Virus record (IMG/VR): IMGVR_UViG_3300009071_000040
Span: 1 to 29,687 of that record
Origin: a virus
DNA length: 29,687 nt
Strand: one strand, 5' to 3'
A program made the translations under genes and the position numbers. Position 1 is the stretch's first letter. Each line of letters opens with the position of its first letter. Shown one piece after another: positions 15,801 through 22,312 of this stretch. Under the pieces are notes generated by a model. The model ran no database searches. It was not told where the DNA came from and saw nothing but the letters and a program-made list of their open reading frames with translations.

Positions 15801-17095
15801 GTGAAGTTGATACGATGTATGTAACAATTCCATCAGTAGGTGCATTAAACCTTACTAACAATAAAGTAAGAATTGAATCAGGTTCGTTAAAAGGCCCATT
15901 ACTATTTGATAAATCAAATGAAGTGAGTCAATATGATTTTGCTCCAAATGATTCAAACCTATTAGGAACATACTTTTCAACAACAGATACTGTCAACTTT
16001 GATATATACGCATCAGAGGGGTATTTTGAAATAGATGATTTAGTAGGGGATACTGATGTCAGAAATAACGATGGTTATGATATATTAGACTTTAGAGCTA
16101 GAAACTATTTTCAAAAGTATACTGGTCGTACTGGTATTCAATTAATCATAGATATGTTATCAAGATATGATATGTCTATATTTGATTCTATGAAACAAAT
16201 TGTACCTGCGAGAGCTGATTGGCACAAAGGTATATTGATTGAACCTCATGTATTTGAAAGAAATAATTACAAAAGACCTGACACTATATCACATACTGAC
16301 CATCAGTACAAAGCTAATCCTATTACTGTGGTACAAAGTATTAGTGGGTCATTCCTTCATTTGTCCTCAAGTATTGACATAGATAATTTTACATCAGCTG
16401 TTTACAAGTTTGAAAAAATACAAAGACTAAATATAACAACTGGTCAATACTTTGATGATACAAACCCGTATTGGGAATATTCACCAACAGGTTCACATAT
16501 AACAAATGCGAGAATGTCATCTCACTACTTAGAACCAAAATACTTTTATAGTAATTCAGTAAGTGCTTCTTTAGGAATCGAATTCGCTAATTCAGCATCG
16601 TTTCATTTCGCAAGAGTACAAGACACACGTCTTGCTGGTAATATAGAAAATTTACTTTACAATGGTTGTAAAATATCAAGTGATTCATTAACAACAGATT
16701 CATTAGATACACCCGATGGTGGGCCTGTGATTGAAATAACTAAAGTTGAACCAACTGTATTAGTGTACAATACTCCATCTGATAATGGTAGTGTAGGTTC
16801 AGGTGCTGGTAGTGGTACAAAACCTATCAAACCTGTTAAACTCGTTCCTGTTGAAGATTTAGTAGCATATATCAAAGAAGTAGATAAAGAAGACGCTGTT
16901 GATTCAGCACAAGACGTTGAGAGTTCATTCCAAGTATCTAAACCACTTCCAATCCCAAGGGTTAAAGGAATACGAGGTGGTAAAGCAGCTAGTAACCCAA
17001 AAATAATACCAAATCAAACTCGTATATCAACTGATATAGTTCAACGAGGATTAAGGGGTAGACGAAATAGAAACGCACGTAATTTAGGGTTTTAA
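12881..17095 (+). CDS. 7: Large baseplate wedge protein (gp7-like, with gpI-like segment)
   Basis: This 1404-aa protein is longer than T4 gp7 (1032 aa). The best clue is a segment at about 620-713 resembling P2 gpI and the matching part of gp7. It has LPNQLVDVVAEGFGWKLF, then RRLLNNLPGIYKSKGTARSF (671-690) and SLISSYGIPSSFLKIREYGG. A beta-sandwich-like stretch (about 763-905), with NHTVFRLHQWDG and a terminal VRYYSEPLSNEIIQEHAKNR, looks like a LamG/concanavalin fold. The N-terminal 450 residues are beta-rich. The C-terminal 110 are Pro/Lys/Arg-rich and probably flexible (GRRNRNARNLGF end). Order gp25-gp6-(three genes)-gp7 fits the T4/P2 baseplate core. The ATG lies inside the preceding gene, so translation is coupled. 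The gp7 call is inferred from motif and order. Confidence 0.65.
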   Translation: MPLDRYTNTDQVNSKSPTFGQTWSADDLAAISNGIVELELQPQDLTGTGVRGLTIPTMEYHVYSGDQRQYSSIGNQIKTNVPANGTSPAILVQPEKDIRYAGFQSGTYSIVYNHVHQVARGRITEISADKKEIRIASVTPNAFLGLRNVYNGKNIGSPSNSFEGRDNHTPFILNLGNNKINNVLDMAFFGTLNPVTVATLPYPNDGAGLVWIPTSTTLDGNGGVGKWATFMEVDTTRPFNTVYPGSATAYPVTQNFDRYKLTRNSNTTLSWIKKDDEPFLTSGSLPPDVPQDTARLVETGGTVVINTDNLSLTYNTQADGLQSVDEAILKLYTEVDSSVKINDVVDVQLELIKPYVEKLIVFNALETIGSANDFSEPNFNYELASSNNGSGEFESWNSLLDAGYPTSQQVIDKFFSGSLGNIKLNTDHSDFSNFVNFSSAAERVKNFRYKLQQIERFDSRISTLNNVSGSEALTNISQSQNRRDALIGGFDDFEYWLYYSNQASLYTHHSSSEFIVEPYPKASTNPNELYGSTTSQGKLWYNKTYKIAEDYDAVNAGRLRNLIPVNIQDDEKNSEYITFINMLGQHFDIVWTYIEALTTVNLREEHPKDGLPNQLVDVVAEGFGWKLFNGYSDAALWNYELGVNKTGTNDGINSGSLETKPTKEIVQETWRRLLNNLPGIYKSKGTARSFKSLISSYGIPSSFLKIREYGGPKIADTKNVYEHDRFVYKLKLSGGQPAIHPWDTIQSKRPGAIEIIGKMPQGNHTVFRLHQWDGATSDLRWHYNSQLATGHFSVTNGSSAFMTTPTVPYKKQRDIAVTVNSGSGGYSLYSAWVDDWGDILANPTASTTSHDINIIWNSTQQSSSLNRLESPFNNGINTTSSIQEVRYYSEPLSNEIIQEHAKNREAYFSDDNTTDLDLDTSFEKVLYRIFPDSTFNTISGSIISRHPNQKISTSDYGHFLSASYANGSPSQLVGEVDTMYVTIPSVGALNLTNNKVRIESGSLKGPLLFDKSNEVSQYDFAPNDSNLLGTYFSTTDTVNFDIYASEGYFEIDDLVGDTDVRNNDGYDILDFRARNYFQKYTGRTGIQLIIDMLSRYDMSIFDSMKQIVPARADWHKGILIEPHVFERNNYKRPDTISHTDHQYKANPITVVQSISGSFLHLSSSIDIDNFTSAVYKFEKIQRLNITTGQYFDDTNPYWEYSPTGSHITNARMSSHYLEPKYFYSNSVSASLGIEFANSASFHFARVQDTRLAGNIENLLYNGCKISSDSLTTDSLDTPDGGPVIEITKVEPTVLVYNTPSDNGSVGSGAGSGTKPIKPVKLVPVEDLVAYIKEVDKEDAVDSAQDVESSFQVSKPLPIPRVKGIRGGKAASNPKIIPNQTRISTDIVQRGLRGRRNRNARNLGF

Positions 17096-17146
17096 TTTAC
17101 CTTAAATAAACTATAAAACAAGAAATAGGTTAAATAATAAAAAAAA

Positions 17147-17165
17147 CTATATTTATATGTATAAA
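17147..17165 (+). promoter_or_regulatory. Candidate late promoter or regulatory palindrome
   Basis: The 84-nt gap after the gp7-like gene contains CTATATTTATA (17147-17157), also found at 1686-1696. It overlaps a perfect inverted repeat, TTTATA-TG-TATAAA (17152-17165). It is followed by an AGAGGAAAA ribosome-binding site. In T4 the late promoter is TATAAATA, which the reverse complement of this motif contains, but no genes run leftwards here. Treat as a weak candidate. Confidence 0.3.
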
Positions 17166-17179
17166 AGAGGAAAACAATT

Positions 17180-17821
17180 ATGGGATTTTTAGATAATTCA
17201 TCTGTAACAGTAGACGCTATACTTACTAAGCGTGGAAGAGAGTTACTTGCCGAAGGTAGGGACAAATTTCAAATCACTCAATTCGCATTAGCTGATGATG
17301 AGGTAGATTATGACCTTTGGAATCCCGCGCATTCATTAGGTAGTGACTACTATGGTATTGTAATCGAGAATATGCCAGTATTAGAGGCTATTACCGATGA
17401 GAACTACTTAATGAAGTATAAACTTCTATCGTTACCAAAAACAACAGTTAAGTTACCATACCTAACTGTATCACAAACTTCTATCTCAGTAAGAGAAGAA
17501 GAAATAATGGTGCCGATTAATGTTACAACCAAAAATGGTGGTAACGAACAATTAGGATACACTGCTATATTACTTAATAGTGACGTTGGAACAATAACAG
17601 GTAATGCTGGTGTTCCAGGAAAAGTAAGTCCTGTAATAAATGTTAATTCATACGCTACAAGTAAAGCAATCGCTGTTAATGGGTTAAACTCATTTTCATT
17701 CATACCAACTTCAACTCTACCTGTTGACAAAGTGACAACAACAAGAATTGTAATTATTGGTAATGAAACTGGTGGACGTGTAGAAGTAGATGTAACTGTT
17801 TCACCTAAGTTAAATCAATAA
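17180..17821 (+). CDS. Virion/tail protein with C-terminal Ig-like region (213 aa)
   Basis: The N-terminal half (1-95) starts MGFLDNSSVTVDAILTKRGR and continues ITQFALADDEVDYDLWNP and GSDYYGIVIENMPVLEA. I recall this arrangement from uncharacterised structural proteins of marine T4-like phages, but cannot check it here. The C-terminal half (about 96-213) is an all-beta, Val/Thr-rich stretch with alternating strands (TVSQTSISVREEEIMVPINV and TRIVIIGNE...RVEVDVTVSP), consistent with an Ig-like domain. Such domains decorate phage tails and aid surface contact. It opens a new unit after an 84-nt gap and is followed after 12 nt by another virion protein. The exact role is unknown. Confidence 0.7.
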   Translation: MGFLDNSSVTVDAILTKRGRELLAEGRDKFQITQFALADDEVDYDLWNPAHSLGSDYYGIVIENMPVLEAITDENYLMKYKLLSLPKTTVKLPYLTVSQTSISVREEEIMVPINVTTKNGGNEQLGYTAILLNSDVGTITGNAGVPGKVSPVINVNSYATSKAIAVNGLNSFSFIPTSTLPVDKVTTTRIVIIGNETGGRVEVDVTVSPKLNQ

Positions 17822-17833
17822 GAGGAATAAGAC

Positions 17834-19183
17834 ATGGCAATAAATGATTTTTTCGGTGGATTTGGAAACGGATTCGGAATGGGCTCTGGAGGCGGTGGTG
17901 GATACTATGGCGGTGGTAACCCTTACTTTAATACAAATGGTAGCAATCTGTTTGGCGGTGGTGAAGGTGTAAACTTTAACGGCGGCGGTGGTGGTGCAAC
18001 ATACTTAGGTGACCCACGAAATATATTAACTCAAGGCGGTGGTAATGTCGTAGCTACAGGTGGTGGTAATACTGTAGCCGCAGGTGGTGGCCCACGAAAG
18101 GCTGATATCGCTACAATAGATAATATCGCAGTTGATGATGTCATACAAGATGACACACCAATCATTCCAGCTGGAGCATATGATTATGGAAGTGGTAAAG
18201 TCTATTCGGCATTTACAACTGAAGACATTGTAGAAGGTGGAACTAAAAGAGTAACAAGAGGATTGTGGAGTGGTAATAGTGGTGAGTTAACTGTATTCCA
18301 TACTTCATCATACCAATCAAATACTCAAAAACAATATTACTATGAGATATATAACGGAGACCCAACTGTATCAACAAATGAACCTCAGTTCTCAGTTGCA
18401 TATGGTCACTACGCTGGTAGTGGTTCTTTAGGAACAAACGAAGATTCTCCTTCATCTGCTATATATTCTCAAATGCAACAAATCTTATTATCTTCAAATC
18501 AAAAGAAATTTAAGTTTTCTGATGAGTCACAAGATGACATATACGCTATAGCTATAAACAGAGCACGAATCAAAGATAGATTAGACCCAGGAAATTGGGA
18601 GTTATGTATCTCAGGTTCAGCTGGAAAACCAATGCTAAGACTTATTGATGATAGTGGAGACACAGACCAAGCAGGTAATGCTAGACAAACCAAGTACAAC
18701 ATTGTAAGTGGTTCTCTACTTAATGGTGTTCAAAGTTCGGCTCAAATATATGGTGAAGTATACCCACAACATGGTATCATCATATTAGGTGCAGCTGCTA
18801 TGGATGCTTCGGCTTCATTAGGAACAGTACGAACTGTATCAGACGCACAAAACCATAACAAATTGTTTAATGCAATTAGTGGTTCAGCTGAAGATAGTGT
18901 ACTAAATGGATTCCAAGCTAGAAGTGAAGAAGAGATAAAGTCAACATTCTATTTTATTAGAGCTAAGAACGCTGAGTATAACTTTAGTAATAACCCAACA
19001 TATGTTTCGGGTTCTGAAGGTAGATTAGCACAAAATACATTTGTAGGTGACCCTAAGACATATATTACTTCGGTAGGTCTTTACAATAATGATAATGAAT
19101 TGTTAGCAATAGCTAAGTTATCAAAACCAATACTAAAATCATTCTCTAATGAGATATTAGTAAAGGTTAAATTAGACTTTTAA
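17834..19183 (+). CDS. Gly-rich virion protein with shared C-terminal module (449 aa)
   Basis: The N-terminus (about 8-87) is extremely Gly-rich, with GG/GGG runs separated by Asn, Tyr and Phe, and probably forms a flexible or adhesive leader. The rest is beta-rich: about 110-360 holds strands such as YYYEIYNGDPTVSTNEPQFS and ILLSSNQKKFKF. The last 75 residues contain YITSVGLYNNDNELLAIAKL and end in VKVKLDF. That end is shared with the next protein (YITSVGLYNDGGELVAIGKL, ending VDVRLDF), so the two are partial paralogues. RBS AAGAGGAAT precedes the ATG. It is probably a baseplate-peripheral or fibre-connector protein; no enzymatic motif is seen. Confidence 0.72.
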   Translation: MAINDFFGGFGNGFGMGSGGGGGYYGGGNPYFNTNGSNLFGGGEGVNFNGGGGGATYLGDPRNILTQGGGNVVATGGGNTVAAGGGPRKADIATIDNIAVDDVIQDDTPIIPAGAYDYGSGKVYSAFTTEDIVEGGTKRVTRGLWSGNSGELTVFHTSSYQSNTQKQYYYEIYNGDPTVSTNEPQFSVAYGHYAGSGSLGTNEDSPSSAIYSQMQQILLSSNQKKFKFSDESQDDIYAIAINRARIKDRLDPGNWELCISGSAGKPMLRLIDDSGDTDQAGNARQTKYNIVSGSLLNGVQSSAQIYGEVYPQHGIIILGAAAMDASASLGTVRTVSDAQNHNKLFNAISGSAEDSVLNGFQARSEEEIKSTFYFIRAKNAEYNFSNNPTYVSGSEGRLAQNTFVGDPKTYITSVGLYNNDNELLAIAKLSKPILKSFSNEILVKVKLDF

Positions 19184-19196
19184 AAAATGAACCAGT

Positions 19197-20918
19197 ATGG
19201 CTATATTAAAAAGGATATTCAATCAAGGTATACAAACGTATCCCTTTATCGCTCATAAAACATATGAAGTGACGACTGCTAATTATTCGTCATCATTTGA
19301 AATATCTATACTACGAGGAACGTCACCCAATGGAACACATACGGAAGTATCTACTTCTAAACACCAAGGTGTAACATTCGATTCAACACTAGCAACTGGC
19401 TCAGGTGCTATAAGTGAAGAGTTAAATAAAATTCCGCAACAAGTAGTATGGTCTTCAATAAATTCAACGTGTTTTAAGAAAGATGGTAAGACGTTATATC
19501 CTACGGCATCAATCATATCGATACCTCAACAAAAAATAGGACTTGGTATTAAACCCAAATCTGTACAAATTACAGATTATTCTTTTGATGGTGGTAATTT
19601 ATTTTTAAGCTCATCATATCAAGACGATGACTTTGGTTACATTTATGATACCGAAATTGATACTACACATTTTATCAATGAAAGTAACAATAGAGTTTAC
19701 TTAGGATTTAATGGTGGTGTATTTGGTAAATTATATAAAGCAAGCAAAGATGAATCCATTTCCAATACTCCAATAGAAGTTTCTAATTTAAAAATTTGTA
19801 AGGGAATTGATACACAAGGACAATCACCAACACCGACATCGGCAAGTGGTTATGGTGTAACAATGACTGCTAATTCTGAATTAACAATACCAGCAGCTCA
19901 CCTTTCTCCATTTACAACATCCAGGTCGTGGGGAGTTTCTATGTGGATTAAACTACCACAAAGTCAATCATTTACAGAAAAAATAACTAATACTATTATT
20001 AATAAAAAGAATCAACGAGTAAACAACTACGCTGCTCATAGACCATTCAGAGCTGACCAATTGGATTTCAAAAGAAGACCTGATGCGTTTCCATTCTCAA
20101 TAGAAGTATATAATCAAGCCGCGGGTTCTGATAACGGAAAGCTAGCGTTTACATACAGTAGAAGTAGTGGTAAAGCATTACCAAGTATTATAGCAACTTC
20201 ATCGGCTAAAGTTAATAATGAATCATGGCATAATGTAATGGTAAGCCATACAGCCGCAACTGAAAAGACAAGTGGTCAACTTAATTTTTATCTAAATAAT
20301 GAAATAATGGGTAGTAGTGAAACTAGACTTACCGATATAATAGATAATGAGTATGACTTAAATATAATGTGTACTGACCAATCCAAAACGCAAAATGGAA
20401 CAAGTGGTTCTTTAGATGAAGTTAGAATTGTCACCCAAGAACTAACGAGTGGTAACAGAATGTCATTATATAATAACCACATAACAAGTGGTTCGGCATA
20501 TCAAACAAATAATGTAGGTTATGTGTTTCATAAAAAGGGGTTAATAGTAATAACAGACCCAAGGCCTAAATATCAAAATTGTTTTTTAGGTGATGGTAAT
20601 TGGAATTACGCTGACCACGATAGAACATTTGAATTTAAATACAAATCTACAAAAAAAATTGAACAACAATCGATACTATGTGAAATTGGAAAAAATGAGT
20701 TTAATGTATCACAAAATAACACCTTAAGACTAAGTGGTGTTGAAGATGATTATACTTTGAAGAACTTTGTAACAGGTTCTGATTTTAGACCATATATTAC
20801 ATCCGTAGGACTATACAATGATGGTGGTGAATTAGTCGCTATAGGTAAACTGGGTTCGCCCTTAAAGAAAAGACGTGATGTTGATGTCACAGTAGATGTT
20901 CGATTAGATTTTGAATAG
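19197..20918 (+). CDS. Virion protein with LamG-like domain (573 aa)
   Basis: Residues about 230-435 look like a laminin-G/concanavalin sandwich. They contain SWGVSMWIKLPQ, FSIEVYNQ, a VNNESWHNVMVSHTAA strand with the conserved W-H pattern, LNFYLNNEIMG, and GSLDEVRIVTQELTSGNRMS. The last motif is the typical closing segment of such domains. LamG-like folds often bind glycans, so receptor or surface contact is a reasonable inference. The N-terminal 200 residues are beta-rich and unrecognised. The final 70 residues share the YITSVGLYN...VRLDF module with the preceding protein. It is followed by an endonuclease gene after only 2 nt, so structural and DNA-processing genes share this transcript. 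Confidence 0.75.
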   Translation: MAILKRIFNQGIQTYPFIAHKTYEVTTANYSSSFEISILRGTSPNGTHTEVSTSKHQGVTFDSTLATGSGAISEELNKIPQQVVWSSINSTCFKKDGKTLYPTASIISIPQQKIGLGIKPKSVQITDYSFDGGNLFLSSSYQDDDFGYIYDTEIDTTHFINESNNRVYLGFNGGVFGKLYKASKDESISNTPIEVSNLKICKGIDTQGQSPTPTSASGYGVTMTANSELTIPAAHLSPFTTSRSWGVSMWIKLPQSQSFTEKITNTIINKKNQRVNNYAAHRPFRADQLDFKRRPDAFPFSIEVYNQAAGSDNGKLAFTYSRSSGKALPSIIATSSAKVNNESWHNVMVSHTAATEKTSGQLNFYLNNEIMGSSETRLTDIIDNEYDLNIMCTDQSKTQNGTSGSLDEVRIVTQELTSGNRMSLYNNHITSGSAYQTNNVGYVFHKKGLIVITDPRPKYQNCFLGDGNWNYADHDRTFEFKYKSTKKIEQQSILCEIGKNEFNVSQNNTLRLSGVEDDYTLKNFVTGSDFRPYITSVGLYNDGGELVAIGKLGSPLKKRRDVDVTVDVRLDFE

Positions 20919-20920
20919 TT

Positions 20921-21346
20921 ATGAATAAAAAAGGCAATTGGAGTCACATCCAAAAACAAAAAGGACATAAGTCCGGCCTTGAGACACGAATTGATGAACA
21001 ATTAAAAACTCAAGGAATTGATGGGGAGTATGAACAACACGAAGTATCATATACAATCCCAGCAACTTACCATACTTACAAACCTGATTTTAGATTACCC
21101 AATGATATCTTTATAGAATCAAAGGGATGGTTCTTACCAGAAGACAGAAAGAAGCATTTATTAATTAAAGAACAAAATCCTGACATGGATTTAAGGTTTG
21201 TATTACAATCCCCAAATGGTAAAATATACAAAGGTTCTAAAACCACTTATGCACAATGGTGTGAAAAGAATGGGTTTAAATGGGCTAAGAAAGAAATACC
21301 TCAAGAATGGATAGATGAAAAACCAATTAAGAAATTCTTTGGTTAA
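20921..21346 (+). CDS. T7-type endonuclease I (Holliday-junction resolvase)
   Basis: This 141-aa protein closely resembles T7 gp3 endonuclease I (149 aa), which cleaves four-way junctions and branched DNA before packaging. Matching stretches are SGLETRIDEQL (18-28), YTIPATYHTYKPDFRLPN (44-61), IFIESKGWFLPEDRKKHLLI (63-82), KIYKGSKTTYAQWCEKNGF and IPQEWIDEKP. The catalytic residues map to Glu21, Asp56, Glu66 and Lys68 (T7: Glu20, Asp55, Glu65, Lys67). T7 endonuclease I works as a domain-swapped dimer. T4 uses an unrelated enzyme, endonuclease VII (gp49), for this job. The gene starts 2 nt after the LamG protein and precedes a promoter and the primase. Confidence 0.95.
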   Translation: MNKKGNWSHIQKQKGHKSGLETRIDEQLKTQGIDGEYEQHEVSYTIPATYHTYKPDFRLPNDIFIESKGWFLPEDRKKHLLIKEQNPDMDLRFVLQSPNGKIYKGSKTTYAQWCEKNGFKWAKKEIPQEWIDEKPIKKFFG

Positions 21347-21370
21347 TTGAAATATTTTTTGTATATTTAG
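21338..21370 (+). promoter_or_regulatory. Putative host-type promoter for primase and Mre11-Rad50 genes
   Basis: TTTG (21338-21341, in the last codons of the endonuclease gene), a 20-nt spacer, then TATATTTAG (21362-21370). The primase ATG follows at 21377. A weak hairpin, AACCAA (21321-21326) with TTGGTT (21339-21344), and a T-run to 21360 precede the -7 element, so this may also be a terminator/promoter composite. The spacing equals that of the other two promoters. Confidence 0.58.
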
Positions 21371-21376
21371 AACAAT

Positions 21377-22312
21377 ATGGAAGATAGACTACTCGAATTG
21401 TTAGAGTCTGTTCTTGGTATATCCAAGAAAACGTCTGGTGATAATTACGCATTTTATTCACCATTCGTAGACCACTACAAACCTAAGTTAGAGATTAACA
21501 TTAGGATTACAGCTAATGGGCAAAACCCATGGCATTGTTGGATTTCTGATGAAAAGGGTAGAACCATCAAGGGGTTACTTAAAAAGATACGCGTATCCAA
21601 ACAAATTTGGGATGAGTATAATGCAATATTTAGTAGAATCAATAGATACAGCTACGACCAAGGTAACGACCAAGTTAACGACCAAGTTGAGCTTCCAAAA
21701 GAATTTAAACCACTTTACAAACCAACCTCATCATTCAAGTATAAACACGCTATGAATTATTTACTAAAACGAGGTGTTCGTCCAAGTGATATTGTAAAAT
21801 ATAATATTGGATATTGTGAGGATGGTGAATATAGAGACAAAATTATTATACCATCATATAATGATAAGGGTAAATTAAACTTCTTTGTAGGAAGGTCATT
21901 TTACCAAACAGAATATAAGCATAAAAATCCAAAGGTATCTAAAGATATAGTGGGATTCGATTTACTTGTAAATTGGGATACCCCATTAATATTATGTGAA
22001 GGGGCATTTGATGCAATTGCTATTCGTAGAAATGCCATACCTTTATTTGGAAAATCTATACAATCTGAATTAGAAAAGAAAATAATAGGAAATACCGTAA
22101 AAAAGTTGTATATTGTATTAGATTCGGATGCTATATCTAACGCTCTAAGCCTCGCTAAGAAGTTTATGTCGTATGGTATAGATACGCATTTAGTTGACCT
22201 AGGTGATGAAGACCCATCCGAAATGGGATATGAACGTATTAACAATAAAATCTATGATACACCAGCGCTTGATTTAAGAAAGCTCATGGAGTATCAGTTA
22301 TTTAACGTATGA
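21377..22312 (+). CDS. 61: DNA primase (TOPRIM, gp61-like) with degenerate zinc ribbon
   Basis: This 311-aa protein would synthesise RNA primers for lagging-strand replication. The TOPRIM core is intact: ILCEGAFDAIAI (205-216) gives the catalytic Glu208, and VLDSDA (247-252) gives the DxD pair Asp249/Asp251. A YRDKIIIPSYNDKGKLNFFVGRS stretch before it is typical of the DnaG-like core. In the N-terminal region FYSPFVDHYKPKLEINI...PWHCWISDEKGR keeps the shape of a CHC2 zinc ribbon, but the four expected ligand positions are Ser28, Val31, Cys54 and Ser57, so only one Cys remains. A 12-bp tandem repeat lies in the linker. The last 4 nt (ATGA) overlap the next gene. The gp61-like call rests on TOPRIM type and neighbours. 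Confidence 0.82.
   Translation: MEDRLLELLESVLGISKKTSGDNYAFYSPFVDHYKPKLEINIRITANGQNPWHCWISDEKGRTIKGLLKKIRVSKQIWDEYNAIFSRINRYSYDQGNDQVNDQVELPKEFKPLYKPTSSFKYKHAMNYLLKRGVRPSDIVKYNIGYCEDGEYRDKIIIPSYNDKGKLNFFVGRSFYQTEYKHKNPKVSKDIVGFDLLVNWDTPLILCEGAFDAIAIRRNAIPLFGKSIQSELEKKIIGNTVKKLYIVLDSDAISNALSLAKKFMSYGIDTHLVDLGDEDPSEMGYERINNKIYDTPALDLRKLMEYQLFNV
21653..21688 (+). repeat. Three 12-bp tandem repeats in the primase linker
   Basis: The units are TACGACCAAGGT, AACGACCAAGTT and AACGACCAAGTT. They encode a repetitive DQGNDQVNDQV linker between the zinc-ribbon-like part and the TOPRIM core. Copy number could vary between related phages. Confidence 0.8.

Noticed and set aside
17855-18095. Collagen-like repeat in the Gly-rich N-terminus of the 449-aa protein
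   Set aside because: Glycines come in runs without the regular Gly-X-Y period seen in the fibre, so this is low-complexity Gly-rich sequence.
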